From assembly GCF_003284965.1 (NCBI RefSeq), contig NZ_QMEW01000003.1, positions 124,001 to 188,000 on the forward strand: a stretch of 64,000 nucleotides of DNA, read 5' to 3'. The stretch's first letter is position 1, and each line of letters starts with the position of its first letter. A program made the translations under genes and the position numbers. Of the stretch, positions 29,156-37,810 are shown in pieces. The notes below the pieces were generated by a model. The model made no database searches. It was not told the DNA's origin and was given only the letters and a program-made list of their open reading frames with translations. Origin of the DNA: Mycolicibacterium sp. GF69. Its GTDB lineage: Bacteria > Actinomycetota > Actinomycetes > Mycobacteriales > Mycobacteriaceae.

Positions 29156-30352
29156 TCACCAGATGCGGCGCAGTTGCGCGCCGGTGCGGCGATGTCGCAG
29201 CTGGGCCTGCCGCTGCGCCGCCGAAAGCACCGCGGTTTCCGCCGGAAGATGGTCCAGCACGTCGGCAACCGGCACCTTCGTCACCCTGATCTCGGGGTAC
29301 TCGTGCGCCTTGTAGAAGCGGGCCTGCAGGATCCCCCACGGCCAGTCGGCCTTGTCGAGCCAGTTGTGCACGCCGGGGTCGCGTTTGGAGAGGACGCCGC
29401 GGAACCAGCCGTCGGGGTCGATCCGCGCCTGGACGTCGTTGAGACTGGACTGCCGGTTCACCCAGTCCACGGTCGAGAAGCGGTCGTCGGCCACCAGGAT
29501 CTGCCAGTAGTAACAGTCCGCGGGCACCGGAAATTCGACGATCAGCGCCTCGTCGTCGCCGATCTGATGGATGCCGTCGTAATAGGCCTGTTTGGTGGCC
29601 AGGCCGCCGCCCTGCTGTATCCACTGAGACCGCAGCAGCACGTTGAAGCCGTGGTGCTCGCGGTAGTACCGGACCAGCTCCATGTCGAAGTCGATCATCC
29701 CCTTGATCCAGTCGCCCAATTCCGAGAACCGCCGTGCGATCTCCGCGGGCGTCATGTCTTGCCCGCCGTCGTCGAGACGGTTGATGGCCACCTGGGCGTC
29801 GATCTCGGTGTTCCAGTCGCAGGCGCACTTGCGCATCAGGAGCTTGCCCGCCTCGGGGTTGAGCGGCCACCAGTCGCCGTCGTATCCCGCGGGGCGTTCG
29901 GCCGACAGCACGACGCGGAAGGAGCCGTCGTCGCCGATCGTCAGGTCGTCGAAGTCGTGGGTGATCGCGTCGAACTTCATCTGCCGCTCGACGCCCTTGA
30001 GGCTCTTCATCATTCCGGGAGCCGACTGGGTGACCTCGACGAACCGCACCGTGCCGCGACGGCCGACGAGTTCGTAGACGCCCGACCCGTCGACCTCGGC
30101 GCTGGAGTACACGTAGTCGGGGTTGGGCCCGCCCTGATTGCACGCGTAGTTCCACAGCGGCATGAACACCGGACGCCGGGAGTCGGTGTAGACGTGGCAG
30201 AGGTAGCCGCACGCCAGGATCGACAGGGCGAGCTTGTTCATGTCCTGCACCTCGGCCTCGGTGGCACCGTCGGGCCGCCACGTCGCCAGCAGATGGTCGG
30301 CGACGCCCTTGAGCGCGTCCAGCTGGGCGTCCCAGGTCGGTAGTGCGGTCAT
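29156..30352 (-). CDS. DUF1214-domain protein
   Basis: 398 residues, no signal peptide. The C-terminal part (YYWQILVADDRFSTVDWVNR, later RDPGVHNWLD and LQARFY) fits the DUF1214 domain, whose function is unknown; the middle (DWWPLNPEAGKLLMRKCACDW) is less typical. It is the last gene of a minus-strand run with a sulfotransferase and an epimerase, 13 bp after the sulfotransferase stop, with an AAGGGG site before the ATG. The group looks like modification of a lipid or steroid-like compound, which is inference from neighbours only. Confidence 0.78.
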   Translation of the reverse strand: MTALPTWDAQLDALKGVADHLLATWRPDGATEAEVQDMNKLALSILACGYLCHVYTDSRRPVFMPLWNYACNQGGPNPDYVYSSAEVDGSGVYELVGRRGTVRFVEVTQSAPGMMKSLKGVERQMKFDAITHDFDDLTIGDDGSFRVVLSAERPAGYDGDWWPLNPEAGKLLMRKCACDWNTEIDAQVAINRLDDGGQDMTPAEIARRFSELGDWIKGMIDFDMELVRYYREHHGFNVLLRSQWIQQGGGLATKQAYYDGIHQIGDDEALIVEFPVPADCYYWQILVADDRFSTVDWVNRQSSLNDVQARIDPDGWFRGVLSKRDPGVHNWLDKADWPWGILQARFYKAHEYPEIRVTKVPVADVLDHLPAETAVLSAAQRQAQLRHRRTGAQLRRIW

Positions 30353-30365
30353 CGTGTCAACCCCT

Positions 30366-31514
30366 TCAGCCTTCCACGGTCACGTCGAAGTGCCGGATGT
30401 AGAAGTCGTAGTCGGACCGAATCTGTTCGGTCGAGAGGCCGAATTGTTCTGCTGTGTAGCGGTGCGCGCCCTTGGCGCCCATCGTGTTGGCGTTCTGCCA
30501 CGCGAAGATCGTTTCGGCCACATCGGGTTTCAGTTCCAGCCCGAGCCAGTCGTAGACGCGGTGGACGACACCTTTCGGGTCCGCGACCAACTCGTTGTGA
30601 TGCACATCGAGGAAGCGGTGCTCGCCGATGCGCGCACGCTCGACCAGCGCGCGCTCCATGCCCTCGCGCAGATGCTCGTTGACCTCGCGGCCCAGCGCGC
30701 ACAGGTCCCGTTCGCCTGCGGCCGGCGGGAAGATCGTCGACACCAGGCTGGTGTAGGACGGCACCACCTTGGCCGGGTCGCGATGCGTCATCACGAACCG
30801 CACATCCGGGTAGGCGCTGGCGAGCGCCTCCAGGTGGAACTTGTGGTGCGGCGCCTTGAACAGCCACAGTGCGGGCGGACACTTCGACCCGAGCAGCTTC
30901 ACCACCCTGCGGTGGTAGGCGTAGGTCTGGGCCAGATCGGCGCCGCGCCACCACTTCCGGTAGCCGGGGACCGGCAGCGTCATCTGCTGGCCGTGAAACG
31001 CCATCCCGAGAATCTCGGTGTCCTCCATAGTGGCGTCGACCTCGAAGATGTGCATGGCGGCCTGGGCGGCGGGCCGTTCCTCGTGCATGCGGACGAACGC
31101 GTGCCGGCGCGGGTCGTCGCTCTCGCCACCGGCCACCGGCGGCGGGACCGGCTGATACTGCTCCCACCCGCGCAGGCACCTGAACTGCGGGTCGAGCGAG
31201 AGCATGTCGGCCAGCGCGGTCGTGCCGGTGCGCGGTAGTCCGTTGATGTCGATGGGACCGTCGACGACGACGTCCTCGACCTCGGGGTGCGCCCGGTAAT
31301 ACGCCTCGACCTCGAGACGGTTGACCAGCCTGCGGCGCAGGTCGCCGATCACCGCGGTATCGGTGCCGGGTTCCAGATCGCCGTCGCGTTCGATGCTGTC
31401 GAGCAGAACGGCCAGTCCCTCGTAGAAGTCGCCGGGGCCGAAGTCGGAGTGCCCGGTTTGGGCGACGGCTTCGTCGAGCAATTGTTGCGGGCTGGGATAG
31501 CGCATATCCGTCAC
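30366..31514 (-). CDS. Sulfotransferase-family protein
   Basis: 382 residues. The PAPS 5-prime phosphosulfate loop is INGLPRTGTTAL at about residues 90-101 and the 3-prime phosphate region is THRDPAKVVPSY. It should transfer sulfate from PAPS to a hydroxyl acceptor in the cytoplasm; many mycobacterial Stf-like proteins modify lipids or sterols, but the acceptor here is unknown. The GTG at 31514 overlaps the epimerase stop by four bases; an ATG three codons in is an alternative. Confidence 0.85.
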   Translation of the reverse strand: MTDMRYPSPQQLLDEAVAQTGHSDFGPGDFYEGLAVLLDSIERDGDLEPGTDTAVIGDLRRRLVNRLEVEAYYRAHPEVEDVVVDGPIDINGLPRTGTTALADMLSLDPQFRCLRGWEQYQPVPPPVAGGESDDPRRHAFVRMHEERPAAQAAMHIFEVDATMEDTEILGMAFHGQQMTLPVPGYRKWWRGADLAQTYAYHRRVVKLLGSKCPPALWLFKAPHHKFHLEALASAYPDVRFVMTHRDPAKVVPSYTSLVSTIFPPAAGERDLCALGREVNEHLREGMERALVERARIGEHRFLDVHHNELVADPKGVVHRVYDWLGLELKPDVAETIFAWQNANTMGAKGAHRYTAEQFGLSTEQIRSDYDFYIRHFDVTVEG

Positions 31515-32425
31515 GCGCCGACCCGGTCGGGATAGTGGTGAGCGGCCATGGCGCGGAACCCTTCTCGCCAGTCGACCGTGCACGGCCCGGTGATCGACGT
31601 GCGTTTGGTGTGGTCGCCGACCGATCCGAGGGAGGCGCCGGGTACGGGCTGCACCGCTAGGACCGGTGGCACGCCCAGAAGTTCGCCGAAGTACGCACAC
31701 CACTGCTGGACGCTGACCGGGATGTCACCGGCGAAGTTGACGACGGTGGCGGGAACGCTTGCTGCGTCGAGCAGCGCCGGCACCTGAGTGTTGATGTCGT
31801 CGTAGTGGATCGGGCTGTACGGCAATGGATCCCATCGGGCGACGACGGGACGTCCTTCGGCGATGGCTTGCAGGTGCCACAGCGGCAGACCGCCCCGATC
31901 GCCGTACGCGCTGCCCATCCGGGCGATCGTGATCGGGATGCCGAATTCGCGGGCGCAGTATCTCGCCACTGCCTCCTCGGCGATCTTGACGATGGAATAC
32001 GGTCGCGGGCTGGGTAATCCGGCGTCGCCGATCGGGTCGGTCTCACCGAACGCGTGCCAGGGGTCGGGGTGTGGCTTGTAGACGGTGACCGTCGACATCA
32101 CCAACGCCGCCTTGACGTCTCGGCAGTGCGACAGCAGCAGGCCGGTCCCTTCGGCGTTGACCCGCAGACCGCGCTCGTAGTCCTCACCGAAGTCCGCGGC
32201 GATATGCAGTAGGTAGGTGAAATCCGTTGGCAGGTCGCCGAACGTACCGTCTGCGAGGTCGACGCTTCGGGTTGTCACGCCGAGGGCTTCGACTTCCGCA
32301 CGCGCGGTCGCGTCGGAGAACCGCGCGATGCCCCAGACCTCGTTGTCGCGAGCCAGCGTCTTGGCGATGCCGAAGGCGATGCGACCGGCCGGTCCGGTGA
32401 TGAGAACCCGTTCCCCGCTCAGCAT
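31511..32425 (-). CDS. NAD-dependent epimerase/dehydratase (extended SDR)
   Basis: 304 residues. The nucleotide motif LITGPAGRIAFGIA departs from TGxxGxxG by one alanine at the third glycine, and the catalytic motif reads PYSIVK. LVMSTVTVYKP and GSAYGDRGG are family stretches. It probably acts on a sugar or on an oxidised lipid; no substrate can be given. It is the first gene of the minus-strand trio and is 14 bp from the divergent VOC gene, leaving little room for promoters. Confidence 0.82.
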   Translation of the reverse strand: MLSGERVLITGPAGRIAFGIAKTLARDNEVWGIARFSDATARAEVEALGVTTRSVDLADGTFGDLPTDFTYLLHIAADFGEDYERGLRVNAEGTGLLLSHCRDVKAALVMSTVTVYKPHPDPWHAFGETDPIGDAGLPSPRPYSIVKIAEEAVARYCAREFGIPITIARMGSAYGDRGGLPLWHLQAIAEGRPVVARWDPLPYSPIHYDDINTQVPALLDAASVPATVVNFAGDIPVSVQQWCAYFGELLGVPPVLAVQPVPGASLGSVGDHTKRTSITGPCTVDWREGFRAMAAHHYPDRVGA

Positions 32426-32439
32426 CGCGCGACCGTGCC

Positions 32440-33048
32440 ATGATCGTCGGCATGCAGCTGTTCGAACAACCATGGCCGGAGGGCGAATTTCGGTTCTTCC
32501 AACTGGGGCATGTGGTCGACGACGTGCTCACTGCGGCCGCCGGTTGGGCCCGCGCTTTCGGCGTCGGACCGTTTTACGTACTGCCCGTCGTCGAGCAGCA
32601 AGCCGACTACGGCGGCGAGATCCGCACCGTCGCGATACAGGTCGCTGTCGCGCAGGCCGGACCCGTCCAGATCGAACTGATCCAGCAGCACTGCGACACT
32701 GAAAGCATCTACTCCGAGTGGAGCCGCGGCGGAACGAGTTCGTTCCATCAAATCGCCACCATAACAAGGGATTACGATGCCAAGACGGCGCACTTCGCAG
32801 CGCTGGGCTATCCGGTCGCCGCACAGAGCGTTGGCGGCGGGTTTCGCGTGGCCTACATCGACACCGTGGCCGACTTCGGCTTCTACACCGAGGTTGTCGA
32901 GGCCCCGCCCGCCTTTCTCGACCAGGTGCGCACGATCTCCGAGACCTGCGCCGCCTGGGATGGCAGCGACCCGGTCCGCATCATGGCCCGCGACGGCTAC
33001 CGGGTGCCGGAGGATTCCAGGGGCCACCCCCGGACTCTAAAGTCTTAG
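32440..33048 (+). CDS. VOC-superfamily protein (glyoxalase-like)
   Basis: 202 residues. Starts either at ATG 32440 or ATG 32452. The beginning FRFFQLGHVVDDVLTAAAGW resembles a VOC metal-site strand and helix, and VAYIDTVADFGFYTEVVE is the second half. The protein is about the size of steroid- or methylmalonyl-type VOC enzymes but lacks a diagnostic motif. It is transcribed with tesB 36 bp later. Its stop codon lies inside a 16-bp palindrome. Confidence 0.75.
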   Translation: MIVGMQLFEQPWPEGEFRFFQLGHVVDDVLTAAAGWARAFGVGPFYVLPVVEQQADYGGEIRTVAIQVAVAQAGPVQIELIQQHCDTESIYSEWSRGGTSSFHQIATITRDYDAKTAHFAALGYPVAAQSVGGGFRVAYIDTVADFGFYTEVVEAPPAFLDQVRTISETCAAWDGSDPVRIMARDGYRVPEDSRGHPRTLKS

Positions 33049-33050
33049 AG
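33035..33050. promoter_or_regulatory. Palindrome upstream of tesB, candidate regulator site
   Basis: CTCTAA-AGTC-TTAGAG is a perfect 6-bp inverted repeat with a 4-nt centre. It lies 34 bp before the tesB GTG and includes the VOC stop codon. A TetR gene follows tesB, so this is a natural candidate for its operator, though nothing proves it. Confidence 0.4.
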
Positions 33051-33084
33051 ACAGCGGTGGCAAGCATCTGGCAGGATCCATGCC

Positions 33085-34023
33085 GTGACGGCCGCCGACG
33101 ACACCACCACCCCGCCGAACGATCTGACGGGTCCGCTGCACGGCACCGAGCTGGAGAAGTCGGTCCTGGAATCCCTCGACACGCTCGAGCGTGCACTGAC
33201 GTTGCAGCCGCTGGGCGACAATCGCTTTCGGGCCAGCAACGAACGCGACCGCTTCGGACGGATCTTCGGCGGCCAGTTGCTCGCACAGGCCGTCTATGCC
33301 GCTTCGCGCACCGTCAACGAACACGTACCGCACTCACTGCACGCCTATTTCGTGCAGACGGGCGCGTCGGACACACCCGTCGACATCAGCGTCGAGGCCA
33401 TCCGCGACGGGCGGTCGATGGCGACGCGGCGGGTCACCATCGCGCAGGGTGACCGCACCCTGCTCACCGCGATGGCGTCGTTCCACACCAACGCGACCGA
33501 ACCCGAACTCGACCGCTCACACCCCGAGGTCCCCGCGCCCGACGAGATGCCACTGCTGCAGCATTGGGTCCATCGGGTGCCGGGCCACCTGAGGCCCCAA
33601 GCGCAGAACTGGATCGACGTTCCACCGGCGCTGGAGATGCGCATCGCGGAGCCGACGAACTTCTTGGGCGGCAGACAGCAGCCGGGACCGCGGTCGCACT
33701 GGATGCGCTTGCCCCGTCGGGTCGCCGACGAACCGGCGCAGCACACCGCGATGCTGGCGTACGCCAGCGACTACCTGTTGCTGGACATGGCGTTACGCAA
33801 CCATCCGCGCCCTGCCGACTACGCGTCGATCTCGGCGGTCAGCCTCGACCACGCGCTGTGGCTGCACCGTCCCGTCCGTTTCGACGAATGGCATCTGTAC
33901 ACGCAGGAGGCGGTGTCGCTGGCCGGGCACCGGGCGCTGATTCGCGGGACCATCCGTGACGCGGCGGGCCGCGGTGTGGCCAGCACGAGCCAAGAAGTCC
34001 TGATCCGGCCGATCGCGAACTAG
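33085..34023 (+). CDS. tesB: TesB-type acyl-CoA thioesterase II
   Basis: 312 residues, double hotdog. It hydrolyses acyl-CoA to free acid and CoA. GRIFGGQLLAQAV, SLHAYFVQTG and LAYASDYLLLDMALRNHP are the family stretches; the Asp in ASDYLL and a Gln/Thr set form the active site in TesB enzymes. The GTG at 33085 is 36 bp after the VOC gene. TetR follows after 7 bp, so the two are likely an operon. Confidence 0.9.
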   Translation: MTAADDTTTPPNDLTGPLHGTELEKSVLESLDTLERALTLQPLGDNRFRASNERDRFGRIFGGQLLAQAVYAASRTVNEHVPHSLHAYFVQTGASDTPVDISVEAIRDGRSMATRRVTIAQGDRTLLTAMASFHTNATEPELDRSHPEVPAPDEMPLLQHWVHRVPGHLRPQAQNWIDVPPALEMRIAEPTNFLGGRQQPGPRSHWMRLPRRVADEPAQHTAMLAYASDYLLLDMALRNHPRPADYASISAVSLDHALWLHRPVRFDEWHLYTQEAVSLAGHRALIRGTIRDAAGRGVASTSQEVLIRPIAN

Positions 34024-34030
34024 GACCGAG

Positions 34031-34639
34031 ATGGCGACGCGCAGAACTCCGGACGGTCGGCAGCGGCGCCGCGACCTCTGCGACGCCGCGATCCTGGTGC
34101 TCGCCGAACTGGGCGCCAAAGGGCTAAGCCATCCGCGAGTCGACCGTCGGGCAGGCGTGCCCGACGGAAGCGCCTCCTACTACTTCCGGACGCGCACGGC
34201 CCTCGTGCACGCGGTCGCCGAACGGGTGGCCGAACTCGATCTGGCGGACCTGCGTTCGGTCGCCGAAGGCACGGAAGCCACCGAAGTTGACACGTCCCGA
34301 CAGGCCGCCGTGACGAAACTGGCTGCGGTGGTGCTGAAATCGCTGACCGGCGACGGCCTCATCCGCACCCGAGCGCGTATCGAGTTGCTCTTGCAGGCCA
34401 GCCGCGACCCGGCGATCTCCGAGGTTTTCCACGCCAATTCGCAGACGTATCTGCGGCTGCACACAGAACTCGCCGAGCGGGCACGGCCGGCGAACACCTC
34501 TGCCGTCGACGACCGGGCGCTGCTCACGGTGATGTTCATCAGCGGGCTCATGCTCAGTGCGGCGTCAGGCAATCAGCCCGTCATCGAGCGGGATCGTCTG
34601 GAACTACTGCTTGCCCAGATCGTCGACGGCACATCCTGA
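34031..34639 (+). CDS. TetR-family transcriptional regulator
   Basis: 202 residues. The N-terminal helix-turn-helix reads RRRDLCDAAILVLAELG, then [22 protein letters not shown], the expected TetR arrangement. The C-terminal ligand domain is helical and not assignable. It probably regulates tesB and itself through the palindrome at 33035-33050, or the divergent sulfotransferase trio. Its stop is 8 bp from a convergent gene. Confidence 0.88.
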   Translation: MATRRTPDGRQRRRDLCDAAILVLAELGAKGLSHPRVDRRAGVPDGSASYYFRTRTALVHAVAERVAELDLADLRSVAEGTEATEVDTSRQAAVTKLAAVVLKSLTGDGLIRTRARIELLLQASRDPAISEVFHANSQTYLRLHTELAERARPANTSAVDDRALLTVMFISGLMLSAASGNQPVIERDRLELLLAQIVDGTS

Positions 34640-34647
34640 GGTCGCCG

Positions 34648-36168
34648 TCAGCACCGCAGGCCCTGCGGTGGAACGGTCGAGTCCACGAGGAAGTCGACCA
34701 CCGCGGTGTCCACGCACGCATCGCCGTTGAACACCACCGTGTGCTGGGTGCCGTCGAACGTGATCAGACGCGCGTCCATCTGGCGGGCGAGATCCACGCC
34801 CGCCTGGTAGGGCGTAGCCGGATCCCGGGTCGTGGAGACCACGACGACCTTGCCGGGTCCGGGCGACGAGGCGGGATGCGGCGACGACGTGGGCAGTACC
34901 GGCCACATCGTGCAGACGTCGCGCGGGGCGAACCCGGTGAAGGCGCCGTAGGACAGGAACGGGGCCACCTCGCGGATCCGGCGGTCCACCTCGGCCCAAG
35001 TGGCGGAGTCCGACGGGTAGGCCGCGTCCACACAGCCGATCGCGGTGAACGCGTCCTGCTGGTTTGTGTAGTGCGCCGATGCGTCGCGGCCCTGGTAGTC
35101 GTCGGCGAGCAGTAGCAGGTCGCCGGCGTCGGTGCCGCGTTGCAGGCCGAGTAGCCCACTGGTCAGGAACTTCCAGTACCGCTGCGCGTAGAGCGCGTTA
35201 ACCGTTCCGGTGATCGCATCCTGGTAGCTGAGCCCACGCGGGTCGGAGGTGGGCCCGGGGCGCTGCACCAGCGGGTTGACCAACCGGTGGTAGCGCTCGA
35301 CGAATCGGGCGGGATCGGTGCCCAGTGGGCAGCCGGCCGACCTGGCGCAGTCGGTCGCATAGTCGTTGAACGCCGCCTGGAAACCGGCCATCTGGCGAAC
35401 CCGCCCGTCGATGGGGTCCTGCTGCGGGTCGACCGCACCGTCGAGGACCATCGCACGGATCCGGTCGGGGTAGCTCTCGGCGTAGGCCGCGCCCAGGCGG
35501 GTGCCGTACGAGAACCCGAGATAGTTGATCTGGTGCTCACCGATCGCCGCGCGCACGACGTCCATGTCACGCGCTGAGGTCGCGGTTCCGACGTTGGCCA
35601 GGAACTCGGGACCCATCTTGTCGGTGCACGCCTGCGCGAACTGCTCGTACACCCGCTCGATGTGCGCGACGCCCGCCGGGCTGTAGTCGGCCAGCGGTTC
35701 GCGGCGGAACGCGTCGAATTCGGCATCGGTGCGGCAGCGCAGCGCAGGAGTGGAATGGCCGACACCCCGTGGGTCGATACCGACCAGATCGAAGCGACGC
35801 CCGATCGCCGTGTCGGCCAGGGCGGCGCCCATGGCCGCGACGGTGTCGACCGCCGATGCACCCGGCCCGCCGGGATTGACCACCAGGACACCGATCCGGT
35901 TTCCCCGGGCGGGCACCCGGATGACCGCCAACTGCGCCTGTGCGCCTTCGGGTTTGGAGTAGTCGACGGGCACCGACACGGTGCCGCAGCGGGCAGCCGG
36001 GACGGCAGCCGTCTTGGCGGCGTCGTCGATGAAGCGTTCGCATCCGCTCCATGCCGGCGGCTGCCCGTAGACGCGCTCGGATTGACCGTCGGGCGCTGCG
36101 GAACCTACGGGACACGCGATGACGGCGACGATGGCGAGCGTCGACACCATCCGCCCCAGCCGCCACAT
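34648..36168 (-). CDS. Exported alpha/beta hydrolase / serine protease (Rv2223c-like paralogue)
   Basis: 506 residues. A Sec signal (MVSTLAIVAVIACPVGSAAP) with no lipobox predicts secretion. The mature protein is a tripeptidyl-peptidase-like serine hydrolase: oxyanion NPGGPG at 98-103, nucleophile Ser220 in GFSYGT, and late STTRDPATPYQ (Asp) and GTQHTVVF (His). It belongs to the CaeA/Hip1 family next to it and looks like a duplication with about half the sequence conserved. Substrates are unknown. Confidence 0.88.
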   Translation of the reverse strand: MWRLGRMVSTLAIVAVIACPVGSAAPDGQSERVYGQPPAWSGCERFIDDAAKTAAVPAARCGTVSVPVDYSKPEGAQAQLAVIRVPARGNRIGVLVVNPGGPGASAVDTVAAMGAALADTAIGRRFDLVGIDPRGVGHSTPALRCRTDAEFDAFRREPLADYSPAGVAHIERVYEQFAQACTDKMGPEFLANVGTATSARDMDVVRAAIGEHQINYLGFSYGTRLGAAYAESYPDRIRAMVLDGAVDPQQDPIDGRVRQMAGFQAAFNDYATDCARSAGCPLGTDPARFVERYHRLVNPLVQRPGPTSDPRGLSYQDAITGTVNALYAQRYWKFLTSGLLGLQRGTDAGDLLLLADDYQGRDASAHYTNQQDAFTAIGCVDAAYPSDSATWAEVDRRIREVAPFLSYGAFTGFAPRDVCTMWPVLPTSSPHPASSPGPGKVVVVSTTRDPATPYQAGVDLARQMDARLITFDGTQHTVVFNGDACVDTAVVDFLVDSTVPPQGLRC

Positions 36169-36247
36169 GGCTCACATGGTTACACGTCGGCCCGGCGCCG
36201 TCTCCTGCCGCGATACAACGGTGACCTGGCTGGTGACCCGGCCGTGA

Positions 36248-37765
36248 TCAGGCCGAGGAGCAGGTGGTGTCGGACGGCGGCAACGCGAGGTCGACGAGAT
36301 AGCGCGCGGCTATGTCGTCGACACACCGGTTGCCCTGGAACACCACGGTGTGCTGCGTGCCCTCGAACGTCACCAGCGTGCCGCCGAGTTGCTTGGCCAG
36401 TTCGACGCCCGCCTGGTACGGCGTCGCGGGATCGTTCGTCGTCGACACCACCAGTGTCGGCGGCAGCCCTTCGACCTCGAGTTCGTGCGGTTCGCTGGTG
36501 GGCGGCACCGGCCAGAATGCACACGTGCCCAGCGGGGCGTGTCCGGTGAACTCGCCGTAGCTCATGAACGGCGCCGCTTCCCGGACCCGCCGGTCCTCCT
36601 CGACGACCTTGGCGCGGTCGGTCACCGCCGGCTTGTCCACGCAGTTGACCGCGACGCGCGCGTCGGTCGAGTTGTTGTAGCGGCCCTGCTCGTCGCGGCC
36701 CATGTACAGATCGGCCAGCGCGAGCATGGTGTCGCCGGTACCCCGTTCCATCTCGCTGAGCCCCTGCGTCAGATGGCGCCACAGGTTCGGCGAGTACAGC
36801 GGCAGGATCGTGCCGACGACCGCATCGGAGTAACTCAGCCCGCGCGGGTCGCGCGTCTTGAGCGGTTTGTCCACCAGCGGGTCGACCAGGCTGTGGTAGA
36901 CGTCGGTGGCCTTGGCCGGATCGGTGCCCAGCGGACAGTCCGGGTTCTTCGCGCAGTCGGCGGCGTAGTCGTTGAACGCGGTCTGGAAGGCGGCGGCCTG
37001 GCGGACGTTGGCCTCGGTGGGATCGGCGTTGGGATCCACCGCGCCGTCGAGGATCATCGCCCGCACCTTGTCCGGAAAGTTCTCGGCGTAGCTGGCGCCG
37101 ATGCGGGTGCCGTACGAGTAGCCCAGATAGGTCAACTTGTCGTCGCCGAGCGCTTCTCGCATTGCGTCCAGATCCTTGGCCACGTTGACCGTTCCCACGT
37201 TGGCGAGAAAGTCCTTGCCCATCTTGTCCTCGCAGCGCTGGACGAACTCTTTGGTCTCCTTCTCGATTTCGGCGACGCCCTCCGGCGAGTAGTCGACCTG
37301 GGGTTCGGCCCGTAGCCGGTCGTTGTCGGCATCGGAGTTGCACCACAGGGCCGGGGTGGAGTTGGCGACGCCGCGGGGATCGAAGCCGACGAGATCGAAC
37401 CGTTCGCGCACCGAATCCGGCAACGAGCCGACGACGCCCACGGCCGCTTCCACCCCGGACTCCCCCGGCCCGCCCGGATTGATGATCAGCGAGCCGATCT
37501 TGTCGCCGGTCGCCTTGAACCGGATCATCGCAAGGCGGGCGACCTCACCATCGGGCTTGTCGTAGTCGACCGGGACCGACAGCATGCCGCACTCGGCGTC
37601 CGCAGGAATCCGTGACGCATCGGTTTGTTCACCCTGGCACTTGACCCATTCGATCGGGGTGCCCGGCGGCGGGACCGCGACGACGGCACGGCCGTCGACC
37701 AGATGGCTGCATCCGGTAGCCGCGAGCAGCACACTGGTCGCTAGGACCCCGATCTTGGCGTTCAT
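36248..37765 (-). CDS. caeA: CaeA/Hip1-type lipoprotein serine protease (Rv2224c-like)
   Basis: 505 residues from the ATG at 37765. The signal peptide ends in LAATGC, so Cys19 should be lipidated and the enzyme held at the outer face of the membrane. The catalytic set is complete: oxyanion NPGGPG at 97-102, Ser217 in GYSYGT, Asp in STTNDPATPYQ and His in GTQHTVVF. In M. tuberculosis the orthologue cuts secreted GroEL2 and affects envelope integrity. It is 79 bp upstream of the secreted paralogue on the same strand. Confidence 0.9.
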   Translation of the reverse strand: MNAKIGVLATSVLLAATGCSHLVDGRAVVAVPPPGTPIEWVKCQGEQTDASRIPADAECGMLSVPVDYDKPDGEVARLAMIRFKATGDKIGSLIINPGGPGESGVEAAVGVVGSLPDSVRERFDLVGFDPRGVANSTPALWCNSDADNDRLRAEPQVDYSPEGVAEIEKETKEFVQRCEDKMGKDFLANVGTVNVAKDLDAMREALGDDKLTYLGYSYGTRIGASYAENFPDKVRAMILDGAVDPNADPTEANVRQAAAFQTAFNDYAADCAKNPDCPLGTDPAKATDVYHSLVDPLVDKPLKTRDPRGLSYSDAVVGTILPLYSPNLWRHLTQGLSEMERGTGDTMLALADLYMGRDEQGRYNNSTDARVAVNCVDKPAVTDRAKVVEEDRRVREAAPFMSYGEFTGHAPLGTCAFWPVPPTSEPHELEVEGLPPTLVVSTTNDPATPYQAGVELAKQLGGTLVTFEGTQHTVVFQGNRCVDDIAARYLVDLALPPSDTTCSSA

Positions 37766-37810
37766 GGCTCCACATGCTGCCATGAGGCCCCATCGGCGCT
37801 GGCTAGGGCG

